DNA from: Luteibacter anthropi
GTDB lineage: Bacteria > Pseudomonadota > Gammaproteobacteria > Xanthomonadales > Rhodanobacteraceae
Direction: 5' to 3'
DNA: 64,000 bases
Assembly (NCBI RefSeq): GCF_011759365.1
Contig: NZ_JAARLZ010000012.1
Coordinates: 62,001 to 126,000, forward strand
Shown piece by piece: positions 25,491-37,497 of this stretch. A program made the translations under genes and the position numbers. The notes under the pieces were generated by a model. The model worked only from the letters and a program-made list of their open reading frames with translations. It was not told where the DNA came from and did not search any database. Positions within the stretch are counted from its first letter, which is position 1, and each line of letters starts with the position of its first letter.

Positions 25491-25865
25491 ATGACGACAG
25501 TCAACCAGTTGGTGCGCAAATCCCGCAGCCCCAAGGCGTACAAGAGCGCCTCGCCGGCCCTGCAGAGCAGCCCGCAGCGCCGCGGTGTTTGCACGCGCGT
25601 TTATACGACCACCCCGAAGAAGCCGAACTCGGCGCTGCGTAAGGTTGCCAAGGTGCGCCTCACCAACGGTTTCGAAGTCATCAGCTACATCGGTGGCGAA
25701 GGTCACAATCTCCAGGAGCACTCGGTGGTCCTGATCCGTGGCGGTCGCGTCAAGGATCTCCCGGGTGTGCGTTACCACACCGTTCGCGGCAGCCTCGACT
25801 GCGCGGGCGTGACCAAGCGTCGCAAGTCGCGCTCGAAGTACGGCGCCAAGCGCCCGAAGGGCTGA
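25491..25865 (+). CDS. rpsL: 30S ribosomal protein S12
   Basis: The 124-residue S12 sits at the decoding centre. [20 protein letters not shown] and [12 protein letters not shown] contain the two lysines whose mutation gives streptomycin resistance; both are unmutated. It opens the rpsL-rpsG-fusA-tuf (str) operon. Upstream in-frame codons back to 25364 are not used, because family proteins start [10 protein letters not shown]. Confidence 0.99.
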   Translation: MTTVNQLVRKSRSPKAYKSASPALQSSPQRRGVCTRVYTTTPKKPNSALRKVAKVRLTNGFEVISYIGGEGHNLQEHSVVLIRGGRVKDLPGVRYHTVRGSLDCAGVTKRRKSRSKYGAKRPKG

Positions 25866-25883
25866 GAGTAAAGGACAACAATT

Positions 25884-26351
25884 ATGTCGCGTAAAGGTTC
25901 CCATCCCGCCCGTGTCGTCCTCCCGGACCCGAAGCACGGAAGCCAGCTGATTGCCCGCTTCATCAATATGGTGATGAAGTCCGGTAAGAAGTCCGTCGCC
26001 GAAGCTATTGTCTACGGCGCCCTCGAGCACATCGGCGAGAAGAATGCCGAGCCGGTGCAGCTCGTCGAGAAGGCCCTGGGCAATATCGCCCCGGCCGTCG
26101 AAGTGAAGTCCCGCCGCGTCGGCGGTGCCACCTACCAGGTGCCGGTCGAAGTCCGTCCGGGTCGTCGTATGGCTCTTGCCATGCGCTGGGTGATCGAAGC
26201 CGCTCGCAAGCGCGGTGAGACGTCCATGCCGCGCAAGCTGGCTGCTGAACTCCTCGAGGCTTCCGAGTCCCGCGGCGGCGCCGTCAAGAAGCGCGAAGAA
26301 ACGCACCGTATGGCGGAGGCCAACAAGGCCTTCTCGCATTACCGCTGGTAA
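25884..26351 (+). CDS. rpsG: 30S ribosomal protein S7
   Basis: The 155-residue S7 nucleates the 30S head and in E. coli represses the str operon. It begins [20 protein letters not shown] and keeps the RNA-binding [17 protein letters not shown]. It starts 18 bases after rpsL. The C-terminal [19 protein letters not shown] is typical. Confidence 0.99.
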   Translation: MSRKGSHPARVVLPDPKHGSQLIARFINMVMKSGKKSVAEAIVYGALEHIGEKNAEPVQLVEKALGNIAPAVEVKSRRVGGATYQVPVEVRPGRRMALAMRWVIEAARKRGETSMPRKLAAELLEASESRGGAVKKREETHRMAEANKAFSHYRW

Positions 26352-26383
26352 TCCCTTCCAGCTACCCGATCTGAGGAAAGACC

Positions 26384-28507
<2,124 letters not shown>

Positions 28508-28557
28508 TAAGGGCTTCTTCTTTAAAACATACAACGTTCTTTTAGAGGTTTAGAGTC

Positions 28558-29748
28558 ATGGCAAAGGGTAAGTTCGAGCGCAATAAGCCGCACGTCAACG
28601 TCGGCACCATCGGTCACGTCGACCACGGCAAGACCACGCTGACCGCCGCACTGACCAAGGTCGGCGCCGATCGTTTCGGCGGCGAGTTCAAGGGTTACGA
28701 CGCGATCGATGCCGCGCCGGAAGAGAAGGCTCGTGGTATCACGATCTCGACCGCCCACGTCGAGTACGAATCGGCCACCCGCCACTATGCCCACGTCGAT
28801 TGCCCGGGACATGCTGACTACGTCAAGAACATGATCACCGGTGCCGCCCAGATGGACGGTGCGATCCTCGTGTGCTCGGCCGCTGACGGCCCGATGCCGC
28901 AGACCCGTGAGCACATCCTGCTCTCGCGTCAGGTCGGCGTGCCGTACATCGTCGTGTTCCTGAACAAGGCCGACATGGTCGACGACGCCGAGCTCATGGA
29001 GCTCGTCGAGATGGAAGTCCGCGAACTGCTGTCGAAGTACGAGTTCCCGGGCGACGACACCCCGATCATCAAGGGTTCGGCCCGTCTTGCTCTCGAAGGC
29101 GACCAGTCGGAAATCGGCGTGCCGGCGATCATCAACCTGGTTGATGCGCTCGACACCTGGATCCCGACGCCGGAACGCGACATCGACAAGACCTTCCTGA
29201 TGCCCGTCGAAGACGTGTTCTCGATCTCGGGTCGCGGCACGGTCGTGACCGGTCGTATCGAGCGCGGCATCATCAAGGTGGGTGACGAAATCGAAGTCGT
29301 CGGCCTGCGCGACACCCAGAAGTCCACCGTGACGGGCGTCGAAATGTTCCGCAAGCTTCTCGACCAGGGCCAGGCAGGCGACAACGCCGGTCTGCTGCTC
29401 CGTGGCCTGAAGCGTGACGACGTCGAGCGTGGCCAGGTGCTGTCGAAGCCGGGTACGATCAAGCCGCACACCCAGTTCGAAGCCGAAGTGTACGTGCTGT
29501 CGAAGGATGAGGGTGGTCGTCATACCCCGTTCTTCAACAACTACCGTCCGCAGTTCTACTTCCGCACCACCGACGTCACCGGCGCCTGCAAGCTGCCGGA
29601 AGGCACCGAGATGGTGATGCCGGGCGACAACGTGAAGATGGAAGTCACGCTGCTCAAGCCGATCGCCATGGACGAAGGCCTGCGCTTCGCCATCCGCGAA
29701 GGCGGCCGCACCGTCGGCGCCGGCGTGGTTGCCAAGATCACGGCGTAA
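28558..29748 (+). CDS. tuf: Elongation factor Tu, copy 2
   Basis: The 396-residue EF-Tu is the terminal gene of the str operon. GTPase motifs ([21 protein letters not shown]) are identical to copy 1. It nevertheless differs at about 46 residues, for example [18 protein letters not shown] against [18 protein letters not shown], and [15 protein letters not shown] near the C-terminus against [15 protein letters not shown]. Most tuf pairs are kept almost identical by gene conversion, so the divergence is notable. A strong terminator follows. Confidence 0.98.
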   Translation: MAKGKFERNKPHVNVGTIGHVDHGKTTLTAALTKVGADRFGGEFKGYDAIDAAPEEKARGITISTAHVEYESATRHYAHVDCPGHADYVKNMITGAAQMDGAILVCSAADGPMPQTREHILLSRQVGVPYIVVFLNKADMVDDAELMELVEMEVRELLSKYEFPGDDTPIIKGSARLALEGDQSEIGVPAIINLVDALDTWIPTPERDIDKTFLMPVEDVFSISGRGTVVTGRIERGIIKVGDEIEVVGLRDTQKSTVTGVEMFRKLLDQGQAGDNAGLLLRGLKRDDVERGQVLSKPGTIKPHTQFEAEVYVLSKDEGGRHTPFFNNYRPQFYFRTTDVTGACKLPEGTEMVMPGDNVKMEVTLLKPIAMDEGLRFAIREGGRTVGAGVVAKITA

Positions 29749-29774
29749 TACCGGTTACCTGCAAGGGTGTCCTG

Positions 29775-29805
29775 AAAAGCGGGGGCGAAAGCCCCCGCTT
29801 TTTTT
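29775..29805 (+). terminator. Intrinsic terminator of the str operon
   Basis: A perfect twelve-pair stem AAAAGCGGGGGC-GAAA-GCCCCCGCTTTT runs straight into a seven-T tract, 26 bases after the tuf stop. This is a textbook Rho-independent terminator. Confidence 0.95.
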
Positions 29806-29842
29806 ATGTCCTGAAGAATGCCATGGATGGTTCGGTATCCCT

Positions 29843-29941
29843 GTAGGAGCGCGCCTTGCGCGCGACCGCTTGTGGCGAAAGAGGGTGGGGTGACCATGAT
29901 CGTTTTCTGCCTTCCCGGTCGCGCGCAAGGCGCGCTCCTAC
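29843..29941. repeat. Inverted pair of REP-like palindromes
   Basis: A forward copy at 29843-29867 and a reverse copy at 29917-29941 (GCGCGCAAGG variant) lie between the tuf terminator and the S10 operon promoters. Confidence 0.88.
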
Positions 29942-29991
29942 AGGGGCAGATGGCATCCTGTAGGGCCCCTGAAATCACCTGGTCAAAAAGC

Positions 29992-30020
29992 TTCCAATTT
30001 CCAAACCGATAGGGTATAGT
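29992..30020 (+). promoter_or_regulatory. S10 operon upstream promoter P1
   Basis: TTCCAA (29992-29997) and TATAGT (30015-30020) are spaced by 17 bases. The -10 continues as TATAGTCGTCGG, the same 12 bases as at the rpsH promoter (36988-36999). A transcript from here would have a leader of about 330 bases. Confidence 0.6.
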
Positions 30021-30154
30021 CGTCGGGCTATATCTCCCGGATGCCTCTTGCAGGCCTTCGGATACCGCGAAATGAGGTGCATGGAAGGCGCTTCGAGTTC
30101 GCAGGCAAGGAAGCCGGGTAGGGTGCCGGCCAAGGTCATCGGATGCGAGTCCGG

Positions 30155-30183
30155 TTGACCTGATCTTTTGTGCATTCTATACT
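30155..30183 (+). promoter_or_regulatory. S10 operon main promoter P2
   Basis: TTGACC (30155-30160) and TATACT (30178-30183) are spaced by 17 bases, a near-consensus sigma-70 promoter. Transcription should begin near 30190. Confidence 0.8.
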
Positions 30184-30189
30184 TTTTAG

Positions 30190-30359
30190 TCCGGGCGGGC
30201 CGTTTTGTGGTCTGTCTGGCTTTTTCGGGTCGTTTTGGACAGTCCTTGGCTGCTCCTGGCGGCCCGTTGCAGTACCCGTAGTAGCAATAGGGTTGTGCGG
30301 GGTGGCGAGAAGCCACTTCGAATCACAAGAACGTTCTTTCGATAACAGGACACGGTTTT
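30190..30359 (+). promoter_or_regulatory. S10 operon leader
   Basis: A T-rich leader of about 170 bases precedes rpsJ. In E. coli a leader of similar length mediates L4 repression. The length agrees, but I cannot identify the L4-responsive hairpins by eye. The leader is unusually rich in TTTT and GGCC runs compared with the rest of the window. Confidence 0.45.
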
Positions 30360-30671
30360 ATGGCGAACCAAAAGATTCGCATCCGGCTCAAGGCGTTCGA
30401 TCATCGTCTGATCGACCGTTCGGCCAGCGAAATCGTCGAGACGGCCAAGCGCACTGGCGCTACGGTCCTCGGCCCGATCCCGCTGCCGACCAAGATCGAG
30501 CGCTACACCATTCTGGTGTCGCCGCACGTCGACAAAGATGCCCGCGACCAGTACGAGACTCGTACCCACAAGCGCGTTCTGGACATCGTCGACCCCAACG
30601 ACAAAACCGTGGACGCGCTCATGAAGCTCGATCTTGCGGCTGGCGTTGACGTCCAGATCAAGCTCGGCTGA
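30360..30671 (+). CDS. rpsJ: 30S ribosomal protein S10
   Basis: The 103-residue S10 is a 30S head protein and also NusE, the NusB/NusG partner in antitermination. It begins [20 protein letters not shown] and contains [20 protein letters not shown]. It is the first gene of the S10 operon, with AGGA nine bases before the ATG. Confidence 0.99.
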   Translation: MANQKIRIRLKAFDHRLIDRSASEIVETAKRTGATVLGPIPLPTKIERYTILVSPHVDKDARDQYETRTHKRVLDIVDPNDKTVDALMKLDLAAGVDVQIKLG

Positions 30672-30691
30672 GCGGATATAAGGATACGAAG

Positions 30692-31333
30692 ATGAGTATC
30701 GGACTGGTTGGCCGCAAGTGCGGCATGAGCCGGCTCTTCACCGAAGACGGCCGTTCGATTCCGGTGACGCTGATTGAAGCGACCCCGAATCGTGTGACCC
30801 AGGTGAAGACCGAAGAAGTTGACGGCTACACTGCCGTCCAGGTCACCGCTGGCACCAAGCGCGCCTCGCTGCTGACGAACCCCGCCAAAGGCCATTACGC
30901 CAAGGCGAAGGTCGAGCCGGGTCGTGGTCTGTGGGAGTTCCGCATCAATGCGGACGAAGCCGGCAAGTATGAAGTTGGCTCCGAGCTGACCGCAGAAGGC
31001 GTGTTCACCGTCGGTCAGACGGTCGACGTGGCCGGCGTGTCGAAGGGCAAGGGCTTCCAGGGCACCATCAAGCGTCACAACTTCAAGATGGGTGACGCCA
31101 CGCACGGTAACTCGCTGTCGCATCGCGCCCCGGGCTCGATCGGCCAGCGCCAGACGCCGGGCCGCGTGTTCCCTGGTAAGAAGATGTCGGGCCACATGGG
31201 TGCGGTCAATCGCACCGTGCAGGGCCTGGAAGTGGTCAAGGTCGATGCCGAGCGTCACCTCATCGCAGTCAAGGGCGCAGTCCCGGGCGCGACCGGTGGC
31301 GACGTCGTGATCCGTCCGACGACCAAAGGTTGA
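30692..31333 (+). CDS. rplC: 50S ribosomal protein L3
   Basis: The 213-residue L3 reaches into the peptidyl-transferase region. [20 protein letters not shown] and [20 protein letters not shown] are conserved; the latter holds the glutamine that PrmB methylates in E. coli. It follows rpsJ by 20 bases. Confidence 0.99.
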   Translation: MSIGLVGRKCGMSRLFTEDGRSIPVTLIEATPNRVTQVKTEEVDGYTAVQVTAGTKRASLLTNPAKGHYAKAKVEPGRGLWEFRINADEAGKYEVGSELTAEGVFTVGQTVDVAGVSKGKGFQGTIKRHNFKMGDATHGNSLSHRAPGSIGQRQTPGRVFPGKKMSGHMGAVNRTVQGLEVVKVDAERHLIAVKGAVPGATGGDVVIRPTTKG

Positions 31334-31344
31334 GGAGACACGCC

Positions 31345-31947
31345 ATGGAACTTAACGTTATTGGCGCCCAGTCGCTCACTGTCTCGGACGAAGTGTTCGG
31401 CGGCGAGTACAAGAAGGCCCTCGTGCACCAGGTCGTCACTGCCTACCAGGCAGGCGGTCGTGCCGGCACCAAAGCGCAGCTCTCGCGCGGTGAGATGTCG
31501 GGCACCACGAAGAAGTTCAAAAAGCAGAAGGGTGGCGGTGCTCGTCACGGTGACTATCGCGCTCCGATCTTCGTCGGCGGTGGTGTCACGTTCGCTGCCA
31601 AGCCGCGCAGCTTCGAGCAGAAGGTCAACCGCAAGGCTTACCGCGTCGCCATCCGCTCGATCATCGCCGAGCTGGCCCGTCAGGGTCGCCTGAAGGTGGT
31701 GACGGAGCTGTCGATCGAGAAGCCCAGCACCAAGGGCATGATCGCCAAGCTCGCCGAGCTCGAAGTCAAGGGTCGCGTGCTGCTGGTGTCGGAAGACTCC
31801 ACCGAAGCGCTGTACCTGTCCGCCCGCAACATTCCGTACATCCACGTCGTCGACGTGCTGGCCCTGAATCCGGTCAGCCTGGTCGGTAGCGACTTCGTCG
31901 TCATGACGGTGGACGCGGTCAAGAAGGTCGAGGAGTGGCTCGCATGA
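31345..31947 (+). CDS. rplD: 50S ribosomal protein L4
   Basis: The 200-residue L4 has a long loop ([20 protein letters not shown]) that lines the nascent-peptide exit tunnel, and in E. coli it represses the S10 operon. The start is ATG 31345, with GAGGAG nine bases upstream; an in-frame ATG at 31330 lies inside the rplC 3' end and is rejected. The stop overlaps the rplW start. Confidence 0.98.
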   Translation: MELNVIGAQSLTVSDEVFGGEYKKALVHQVVTAYQAGGRAGTKAQLSRGEMSGTTKKFKKQKGGGARHGDYRAPIFVGGGVTFAAKPRSFEQKVNRKAYRVAIRSIIAELARQGRLKVVTELSIEKPSTKGMIAKLAELEVKGRVLLVSEDSTEALYLSARNIPYIHVVDVLALNPVSLVGSDFVVMTVDAVKKVEEWLA

Positions 31948-32237
31948 GCACCGAACGCACGCTCAACACGCTTCGCGCGCCGCACATCTCCGAGAAGTCG
32001 GCCCGTCTTGCGGAAAACAACCAGTACGTGTTCGTCGTGGCGCCCGAAGCGACCAAGGCCGACGTGCGCGCTGCGGTGGAACACCTCTTCGACGTCAAGG
32101 TCGTGGACGTGAACCTCGTGAACACGAAGGGCAAGGTCAAGTCGTTCCGCTTCCGCCAGGGCAATCGCCAGGGCAAGCGTAAGGCTTACGTGCGCCTCGC
32201 CGACGGCCACACGATCGACGTGTCGGCCAAGGCCTGA
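31944..32237 (+). CDS. rplW: 50S ribosomal protein L23
   Basis: The 97-residue L23 sits at the tunnel exit and binds trigger factor and [21 protein letters not shown] and the loop [20 protein letters not shown] are typical. ATG 31944 overlaps the rplD stop by four bases (ATGA), with GAGGAG eight bases before, so ATG 31935 is not preferred. Confidence 0.98.
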   Translation: MSTERTLNTLRAPHISEKSARLAENNQYVFVVAPEATKADVRAAVEHLFDVKVVDVNLVNTKGKVKSFRFRQGNRQGKRKAYVRLADGHTIDVSAKA

Positions 32238-32255
32238 GCCAGGAGTTGAATTGAG

Positions 32256-33077
32256 ATGGCACTGATCACTCACAAGCCGACCTCCCCGGGCCGCCGCGAC
32301 GCAGTCAGCGTTCGGACCGAGGGTCTGCACAAGGGCGCGCCTTACGCACCCCTGACCGAATCGCAGTCGAAGACGGGTGGCCGCAACCACTACGGTCGCA
32401 TCACCACGCGTCATCGCGGCGGCGGTCACAAGCAGGCATACCGCATCATCGATTTCAAGCGTGACAAGGAAGGCATCGCCGCCGTTGTCGAACGTCTGGA
32501 ATACGACCCGAACCGCACCGCGCACATCGCGCTGCTGTGCTACGCCGATGGCGAGCGCCGCTACATCATCGCCCCGAAGGGCGTTGCCGTTGGCGACCGT
32601 CTGGTGTCGGGTTCCGACTCCCCGATCAAGGCCGGCAACTGCCTGCCGCTTCGTTCGATCCCGGTGGGTTCCACGATCCACTGCATCGAAATGAAGCCGG
32701 GCAAGGGCGCGCAGATCGCTCGCTCCGCCGGTGCTTCCGTGCAGCTCGTTGCTCGCGAACAGGGTTACGCCACGCTGCGTCTTCGCTCCGGCGAAATGCG
32801 TCGCGTGCCGGTTGAATGCCGCGCCACCATCGGTGAAGTCGGCAACTCGGAGCACTCCCTGCGCAAGCTCGGCAAGGCCGGTGCGAAGCGTTGGAAGGGC
32901 ATCCGTCCGACTGTCCGTGGTGTTGTCATGAACCCGGTCGACCATCCGCACGGCGGTGGTGAAGGCAAGACCTCCGGCGGCCGTCATCCGGTCAGCCCGT
33001 GGGGTACGCCGACCAAGGGTTACAAGACGCGCAGCAACAAGCGCACCCAGCAGTTCATCGTGCGTCGTCGCAAGTAA
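32256..33077 (+). CDS. rplB: 50S ribosomal protein L2
   Basis: The 273-residue L2 is needed for subunit joining and peptidyl transfer. It shows [20 protein letters not shown] and the C-terminal [15 protein letters not shown], which includes the key histidine. It lies 18 bases after rplW. Confidence 0.99.
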   Translation: MALITHKPTSPGRRDAVSVRTEGLHKGAPYAPLTESQSKTGGRNHYGRITTRHRGGGHKQAYRIIDFKRDKEGIAAVVERLEYDPNRTAHIALLCYADGERRYIIAPKGVAVGDRLVSGSDSPIKAGNCLPLRSIPVGSTIHCIEMKPGKGAQIARSAGASVQLVAREQGYATLRLRSGEMRRVPVECRATIGEVGNSEHSLRKLGKAGAKRWKGIRPTVRGVVMNPVDHPHGGGEGKTSGGRHPVSPWGTPTKGYKTRSNKRTQQFIVRRRK

Positions 33078-33089
33078 TAGGAAACGATT

Positions 33090-33362
33090 ATGCCGCGCTC
33101 TCTAAAGAAAGGTCCGTTCGTTGACCTGCACCTCGTAAAGAAGGTGGAAGCCGCCGTTTCCGCCAACAACAAGCGTCCGATCAAGACCTGGTCGCGTCGC
33201 TCGATGATCCTGCCGGAGATGGTCGGTCTGACCATCGCCATCCACAACGGCCGCCAGCACGTGCCGGTGCTTATCAACGAGAACATGGTCGGGCACAAGC
33301 TCGGCGAGTTCGCGGTGACCCGCACCTACAAGGGCCACGCCGGCGATAAGAAGGGCAAGTGA
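33090..33362 (+). CDS. rpsS: 30S ribosomal protein S19
   Basis: The 90-residue S19 of the 30S head begins [20 protein letters not shown] and holds [19 protein letters not shown]. Its stop overlaps the rplV start by one base (TGATG). Confidence 0.99.
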   Translation: MPRSLKKGPFVDLHLVKKVEAAVSANNKRPIKTWSRRSMILPEMVGLTIAIHNGRQHVPVLINENMVGHKLGEFAVTRTYKGHAGDKKGK

Positions 33363-33697
33363 TGAGCACTGAAGCCAAAGCGATCCTGCGCAGCGCCCGC
33401 ATCTCGGCGCAGAAGGCACGCCTGGTGGCCGACCTGGTCCGGGGTCTCCCCGTGGGTCGGGCGAGCGACGTGCTTGCCTACACCAACAAGAAGGCCGCCC
33501 ACCTTGTTCGCAAGGTGCTGCTGTCCGCCGTCGCCAACGCCGAAAACAACCTCGGCGCCGACGTCGACGACCTGAAGGTCTCGCGCATCTTTGTCGACGA
33601 AGGTCCGGCGATGAAGCGCATGTACGCCCGCGCCAAAGGCCGCGGTTCGCGCATCCTGAAGCGCACCAGCCACATCACTGTGGTTGTGGGCAACTGA
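33362..33697 (+). CDS. rplV: 50S ribosomal protein L22
   Basis: The 111-residue L22 helps form the tunnel constriction. [20 protein letters not shown] and the beta-hairpin [20 protein letters not shown] are intact, with no macrolide-type deletion. ATG 33362 overlaps the rpsS stop. Confidence 0.98.
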   Translation: MSTEAKAILRSARISAQKARLVADLVRGLPVGRASDVLAYTNKKAAHLVRKVLLSAVANAENNLGADVDDLKVSRIFVDEGPAMKRMYARAKGRGSRILKRTSHITVVVGN

Positions 33698-33712
33698 CTG
33701 GGGTAAGAAACC

Positions 33713-34450
33713 ATGGGTCATAAAGTTCATCCCACCGGTATCCGCCTCGGCATTGCCAAGGACTGGAACTCGAAGTGGTACGCCAACAAGGGTGAGTACG
33801 CCCAGTACCTCGCTGCCGACCTCAAGGTCCGCGAGATGCTGCGCAAGAAGCTCGCCGCCGCCGGTATCTCGAAGATCCAGATCGAGCGCCCGGCCAAGAC
33901 CGCCCGCGTGACGATCCACACCGCCCGTCCGGGCGTGGTGATCGGCAAGAAGGGCGAGGACATCGAGAAGCTTCGCAAGGAAGTCACCGACCTGATGGGC
34001 GTCCCGACGCACATCAACGTCAGCGAAGTCCGCAAGCCGGAACTCGACGCCCAGCTCGTTGCCGAGTCGATCGCGCAGCAGCTCGAGCGCCGCATCATGT
34101 TCCGTCGCGCGATGAAGCGCTCGGTTGGCAATGCCATGCGCCTCGGCGCCCTGGGCATCAAGATCAACGTCTCCGGCCGTCTGAACGGCGCCGAGATCGC
34201 GCGCTCCGAGTGGGCTCGTGAAGGTCGCGTGCCGCTCCACACCCTCCGCGCTGACATCGACTACGGCACCGCCGAAGCGAAGACGCAGTACGGCATCATC
34301 GGTGTGAAGGTGTGGGTCTACAAGGGCGAGATCTTCGACCTCGCGGCCGCCACGGCCGAGGCGTCGAAGGAAGATCAGCAGCCGCAGCAGTCGTCGCGTC
34401 GCGACGGTGGTGAAAACCGCCGTGAGCGTGGCGAGCGCTCTGCCAAGTAA
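33713..34450 (+). CDS. rpsC: 30S ribosomal protein S3
   Basis: The 245-residue S3 lines the mRNA entry pore with helicase function. [20 protein letters not shown], the KH-domain [15 protein letters not shown] and the [18 protein letters not shown] segment are present. A charged Glu/Gln/Arg-rich tail of about 30 residues extends past the conserved core. Confidence 0.99.
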   Translation: MGHKVHPTGIRLGIAKDWNSKWYANKGEYAQYLAADLKVREMLRKKLAAAGISKIQIERPAKTARVTIHTARPGVVIGKKGEDIEKLRKEVTDLMGVPTHINVSEVRKPELDAQLVAESIAQQLERRIMFRRAMKRSVGNAMRLGALGIKINVSGRLNGAEIARSEWAREGRVPLHTLRADIDYGTAEAKTQYGIIGVKVWVYKGEIFDLAAATAEASKEDQQPQQSSRRDGGENRRERGERSAK

Positions 34451-34461
34451 GGAGCGTTGTC

Positions 34462-34875
34462 ATGTTGCAACCGAAGCGTACCAAGTACCGCAAGATGTTT
34501 AAGGGTCGCAATGACGGCCTGGCGTTCACCTCGAACCTCGTGAGCTTTGGCGAGTACGGCCTCAAGGCGACGACGCACGGTCAGCTGACCGCGCGTCAGA
34601 TCGAAGCGGCCCGTCGTTGCATCACGCGCTTCGTCAAGCGTGGCGGCAAGCTGTGGATCCGCGTGTTCCCGGACAAGCCGATCACCCGTAAGCCCATCGA
34701 AGTCCGAATGGGTGCAGGTAAGGGTGGCGTCGAGTTCTGGGTCGCCGAGATCCAGCCGGGTCGCATGCTTTATGAAATCGAAGGTGTCGACGAGGCAACC
34801 GCACGCGAGGCCATGCGCCTTGCCGCTGCCAAGCTCTCGGTCCAGACCCAGTTCGTGTCCAGGGCGGTGATGTAA
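34462..34875 (+). CDS. rplP: 50S ribosomal protein L16
   Basis: The 137-residue L16 lies near the A site. [20 protein letters not shown] and the loop [19 protein letters not shown] are conserved; the latter contains the arginine hydroxylated in E. coli. The stop overlaps the rpmC ATG by one base. Confidence 0.99.
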   Translation: MLQPKRTKYRKMFKGRNDGLAFTSNLVSFGEYGLKATTHGQLTARQIEAARRCITRFVKRGGKLWIRVFPDKPITRKPIEVRMGAGKGGVEFWVAEIQPGRMLYEIEGVDEATAREAMRLAAAKLSVQTQFVSRAVM

Positions 34876-35060
34876 TGGCCATCAAAGAAATCAAAGAGAA
34901 GTCGGCGGAAGAGCTGAAGCAGCATCTGCTGGACCTTCGCAAGGAGCAGTTCAATCTGCGCATGCAGAAGGGCTCCGGTCAGCTCACTCAGCCGCACCAG
35001 CTGCGCCGCGTTCGGCGCGACATCGCCCGCACGAAGTTCGTGCTCGGCGATAAGAAGTAA
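34875..35060 (+). CDS. rpmC: 50S ribosomal protein L29
   Basis: The 61-residue L29, near the tunnel exit, is two helices; it contains [20 protein letters not shown]. It begins on the last base of the rplP stop and is followed by rpsQ after 12 bases. Confidence 0.98.
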   Translation: MAIKEIKEKSAEELKQHLLDLRKEQFNLRMQKGSGQLTQPHQLRRVRRDIARTKFVLGDKK

Positions 35061-35072
35061 GGGACGGCTGAT

Positions 35073-35333
35073 ATGAGCGATAACCAGAAAACGGCGCGTA
35101 CCCTCGAAGGTCGCGTCATCAGCAACAAGATGGCCAATACGGTCACGGTTCTGATCGAGCGTCAGGTGCAGCACCCGCTGCTCGGCAAGATCATCCGCCG
35201 CTCCACGAAGCTCCACGCACATGACGAGACCGGTGCGAACGAGGGCGACGTGGTACGCATCGCGGAGTGCCGTCCGCTGTCGAAGACCAAGCATCACCGC
35301 GTGGTCGCCATCGTCACGCGCGCTGAAGGCTAA
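35073..35333 (+). CDS. rpsQ: 30S ribosomal protein S17
   Basis: The 86-residue S17 is an early-assembly OB-fold protein. It has [20 protein letters not shown] and [20 protein letters not shown]. Confidence 0.99.
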   Translation: MSDNQKTARTLEGRVISNKMANTVTVLIERQVQHPLLGKIIRRSTKLHAHDETGANEGDVVRIAECRPLSKTKHHRVVAIVTRAEG

Positions 35334-35345
35334 GGGAGAGCTGCG

Positions 35346-35714
35346 ATGATTCAGATGCAAAGCACGCTTTCCGCGGCGGACAACAGCGGTGCGAAGGAAC
35401 TGATGTGCATCAAGGTGCTGGGCGGCTCCAAGCGTCGCTATGCCGGCATCGGTGATGTGATCAAGGTGACCGTCAAGGACGCCATTCCCCGCGGCAAGGT
35501 TAAGAAGGGCGAGGTGTACAACGCCGTTGTGGTCCGCACCGCCAAGGGTGTGCGTCGCAACGACGGCTCGCTGATCCGTTTCGACGGTAACGCTGCCGTA
35601 CTCCTCAACAACAAGCTCGAGCCGATCGGTACCCGTATCTTCGGGCCGGTGACCCGCGAGCTGCGCAGCGAGAAGTTCATGAAGATCGTCTCGCTCGCGC
35701 CCGAAGTGCTCTGA
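35346..35714 (+). CDS. rplN: 50S ribosomal protein L14
   Basis: The 122-residue L14 forms an inter-subunit bridge and binds the silencing factor RsfS, whose gene lies at 55050-55439. [20 protein letters not shown] and the C-terminal [12 protein letters not shown] are typical. It starts 12 bases after rpsQ. Confidence 0.99.
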   Translation: MIQMQSTLSAADNSGAKELMCIKVLGGSKRRYAGIGDVIKVTVKDAIPRGKVKKGEVYNAVVVRTAKGVRRNDGSLIRFDGNAAVLLNNKLEPIGTRIFGPVTRELRSEKFMKIVSLAPEVL

Positions 35715-35728
35715 GCGGAGACCAGAAC

Positions 35729-36040
35729 ATGAACCGTATCCGCAAGGGTGACCACGTCGTCGTGATCACCGGCAAGAACAAGGGCCAGCGTGGCGATGTC
35801 CTGCGCGTCGACGGCGACCGCGTGGTCGTTGCCAACGTCAACATCGTCAAGCGTCACACGAAGCCGAACCCCCAGGCCAACCAGCCTGGCGGTATCGTCG
35901 AGCGTGAAGCCTCGATCCATATCTCCAATGTCCAGCTCTTCAACTCCGCCTCGAACAAGGGCGAGCGCGTTGGCACCAAGACGCTCGAGGACGGGCGCAA
36001 GGTGCGCGTGTTCGCTTCGGGCGAAGTGGTCGACGCGTAA
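35729..36040 (+). CDS. rplX: 50S ribosomal protein L24
   Basis: The 103-residue L24 initiates 50S assembly. The KOW motif [20 protein letters not shown] is followed by [18 protein letters not shown]. It lies 14 bases after rplN. Confidence 0.99.
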   Translation: MNRIRKGDHVVVITGKNKGQRGDVLRVDGDRVVVANVNIVKRHTKPNPQANQPGGIVEREASIHISNVQLFNSASNKGERVGTKTLEDGRKVRVFASGEVVDA

Positions 36041-36052
36041 GGAACCGAAGTC

Positions 36053-36592
36053 ATGACCCGTCTTGAAACGTTTTACAAAGAGTCGGTAATGCAGAAGCTC
36101 ACTGAGCGCTTCGGTTACCAGAACGTCATGCAGGTCCCGCGCATCACGAAGATCACGCTCAACATGGGCGTCGGCGAAGCCGCCGGTAACAAGAAGATCC
36201 TCGAAAATGCCGTGGCCGACATGACCAAGATCGCCGGCCAGAAGCCGATCACGACCAAGGCCCGCGTTTCGGTGGCCTCGTTCAAGATCCGCGACGGTTG
36301 GCCGATCGGTTGCAAGGTCACGCTGCGTCGTGCCCAGATGTGGGAATTCCTGGACCGCCTGATCAACATCTCGCTGCCGCGTACGCGCGACTTCCGTGGT
36401 GTCTCGGGCCGTGCCTTCGATGGCCGCGGTAACTACAACTTCGGCATCAAGGAACAGATCATCTTCCCGGAAATCGACTTCGACCAGGTTGACGCCCTGC
36501 GTGGTATGGATATCTCCATCACCACCACGGCCAAGACCGACGAAGAAGCCAAGGCGCTGCTGGAAGCCTTCAGCTTCCCGTTCCGCAACTGA
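36053..36592 (+). CDS. rplE: 50S ribosomal protein L5
   Basis: The 179-residue L5 binds 5S rRNA and contacts P-site t[16 protein letters not shown] and [20 protein letters not shown] are conserved. Confidence 0.99.
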   Translation: MTRLETFYKESVMQKLTERFGYQNVMQVPRITKITLNMGVGEAAGNKKILENAVADMTKIAGQKPITTKARVSVASFKIRDGWPIGCKVTLRRAQMWEFLDRLINISLPRTRDFRGVSGRAFDGRGNYNFGIKEQIIFPEIDFDQVDALRGMDISITTTAKTDEEAKALLEAFSFPFRN

Positions 36593-36608
36593 TCGCCAGA
36601 GAGAACAC

Positions 36609-36914
36609 ATGGCAAAGACCTCGATGATCGAGCGCGACCTCAAGCGCGCCAAGCTCGCCAAGAAGTACGCCGCCAAGCGCGCCGAACTGAAGGCGGTTGT
36701 CCTGAGCGCCACCGCCTCGTACGACGAGAAGATGGAAGCCCAGACCAAGCTGCAGAAGCTGCCGCGTGACGCGAGCCCCTCGCGTCAGCGCAACCGCTGC
36801 GCCCTGACCGGTCGTCCCCGTGGCGTCTACAGCAAGTTCGGCCTCGGCCGCAACAAGCTGCGCGAAGCCACCATGCGTGGTGACGTTCCGGGCCTGCGCA
36901 AGGCCAGCTGGTAA
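36609..36914 (+). CDS. rpsN: 30S ribosomal protein S14 (zinc-free type)
   Basis: The 101-residue S14 lacks the CxxC pairs of the zinc-binding form, so it is the long C-minus type usual in gammaproteobacteria. [20 protein letters not shown] and [20 protein letters not shown] are clear. Unlike in E. coli, where rpsH follows after a short gap, 176 bases with hairpins and a promoter separate it from rpsH. Confidence 0.98.
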   Translation: MAKTSMIERDLKRAKLAKKYAAKRAELKAVVLSATASYDEKMEAQTKLQKLPRDASPSRQRNRCALTGRPRGVYSKFGLGRNKLREATMRGDVPGLRKASW

Positions 36915-36923
36915 GCAATACCG

Positions 36924-36942
36924 GCCCCGCCTCCGGGCGGGG
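36924..36942 (+). promoter_or_regulatory. Hairpin after rpsN
   Basis: GCCCCGCC / GGCGGGGC form a tight eight-pair stem ten bases after the rpsN stop, without a T-run. It may end or stabilise the upstream half of the spc transcript. Confidence 0.5.
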
Positions 36943-36964
36943 CAGGGCGTCACCTGGGCAAAAC

Positions 36965-37020
36965 TTGTCCAGGCCGCCTCGGCCTGATATAGTCGTCGGT
37001 CTGCGCAATGCAGACCGACG
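36965..37020 (+). promoter_or_regulatory. Internal promoter and palindrome upstream of rpsH
   Basis: TTGTCC (36965-36970) and TATAGT (36988-36993) are spaced by 17 bases. The -10 overlaps the edge of a perfect eleven-pair inverted repeat, CGTCGGTCTGC (36994-37004) / GCAGACCGACG (37010-37020). This repeat covers the expected start of transcription near 37000, so it could be an operator or a 5' hairpin. The twelve bases TATAGTCGTCGG match S10 promoter P1 exactly. Confidence 0.7.
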
Positions 37021-37090
37021 CCTTGTCGGCTTTACAATTTAAAAGATCTCCGGTCATACGGATATCGGTGCACTCTCAAGGGTTTTTACT

Positions 37091-37486
37091 ATGAGCATGA
37101 CTGATCCCATCGCCGATCTGTTTACGCGCATCCGCAACGCCCAGGCCACTGGCAAAGCGGTTGTCCGTATTCCGTCGTCGAAAGTGAAGCTGGCCCTGGC
37201 CAAGCTTCTCCAGAACGAAGGCTACATCCTCGACGCCCGCGTCGCCGACGAAGACGGCAAGCCGGTCCTCGAGATCAAGCTGAAGTATTTCGAAGGCCGT
37301 CCGGCTATCGAATCCATTTCCCGTGTCAGCCGTTCCGGTCTCCGCGTCTACCGCGGCAAGGACGAGCTGCCGAAGGTCCTCGGTGGCCTGGGTATCTCGA
37401 TCATCTCCACCTCCGCCGGTCTGCTGACCGACGCACAGGCCCGTTCCAAGGGTCTCGGTGGCGAAGTCATCGGCCAGGTGGCGTAA
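37091..37486 (+). CDS. rpsH: 30S ribosomal protein S8
   Basis: The 131-residue S8 binds 16S helix 21 and in E. coli is the translational repressor of the spc operon. [20 protein letters not shown] and the C-terminal [20 protein letters not shown] are typical. AAGGG eight bases before the ATG is the ribosome site. It appears to start its own transcription unit here. Confidence 0.99.
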   Translation: MSMTDPIADLFTRIRNAQATGKAVVRIPSSKVKLALAKLLQNEGYILDARVADEDGKPVLEIKLKYFEGRPAIESISRVSRSGLRVYRGKDELPKVLGGLGISIISTSAGLLTDAQARSKGLGGEVIGQVA

Positions 37487-37497
37487 GGAGTCCCGAC

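Noticed and set aside
25590-25790. Streptomycin-resistance changes in rpsL
   Set aside because: Both key lysines (TPKKPNS and GRVKDLPG) are present.
31330-31344. Earlier start codon for rplD
   Set aside because: It lies within the rplC end. GAGGAG is placed correctly only for ATG 31345.
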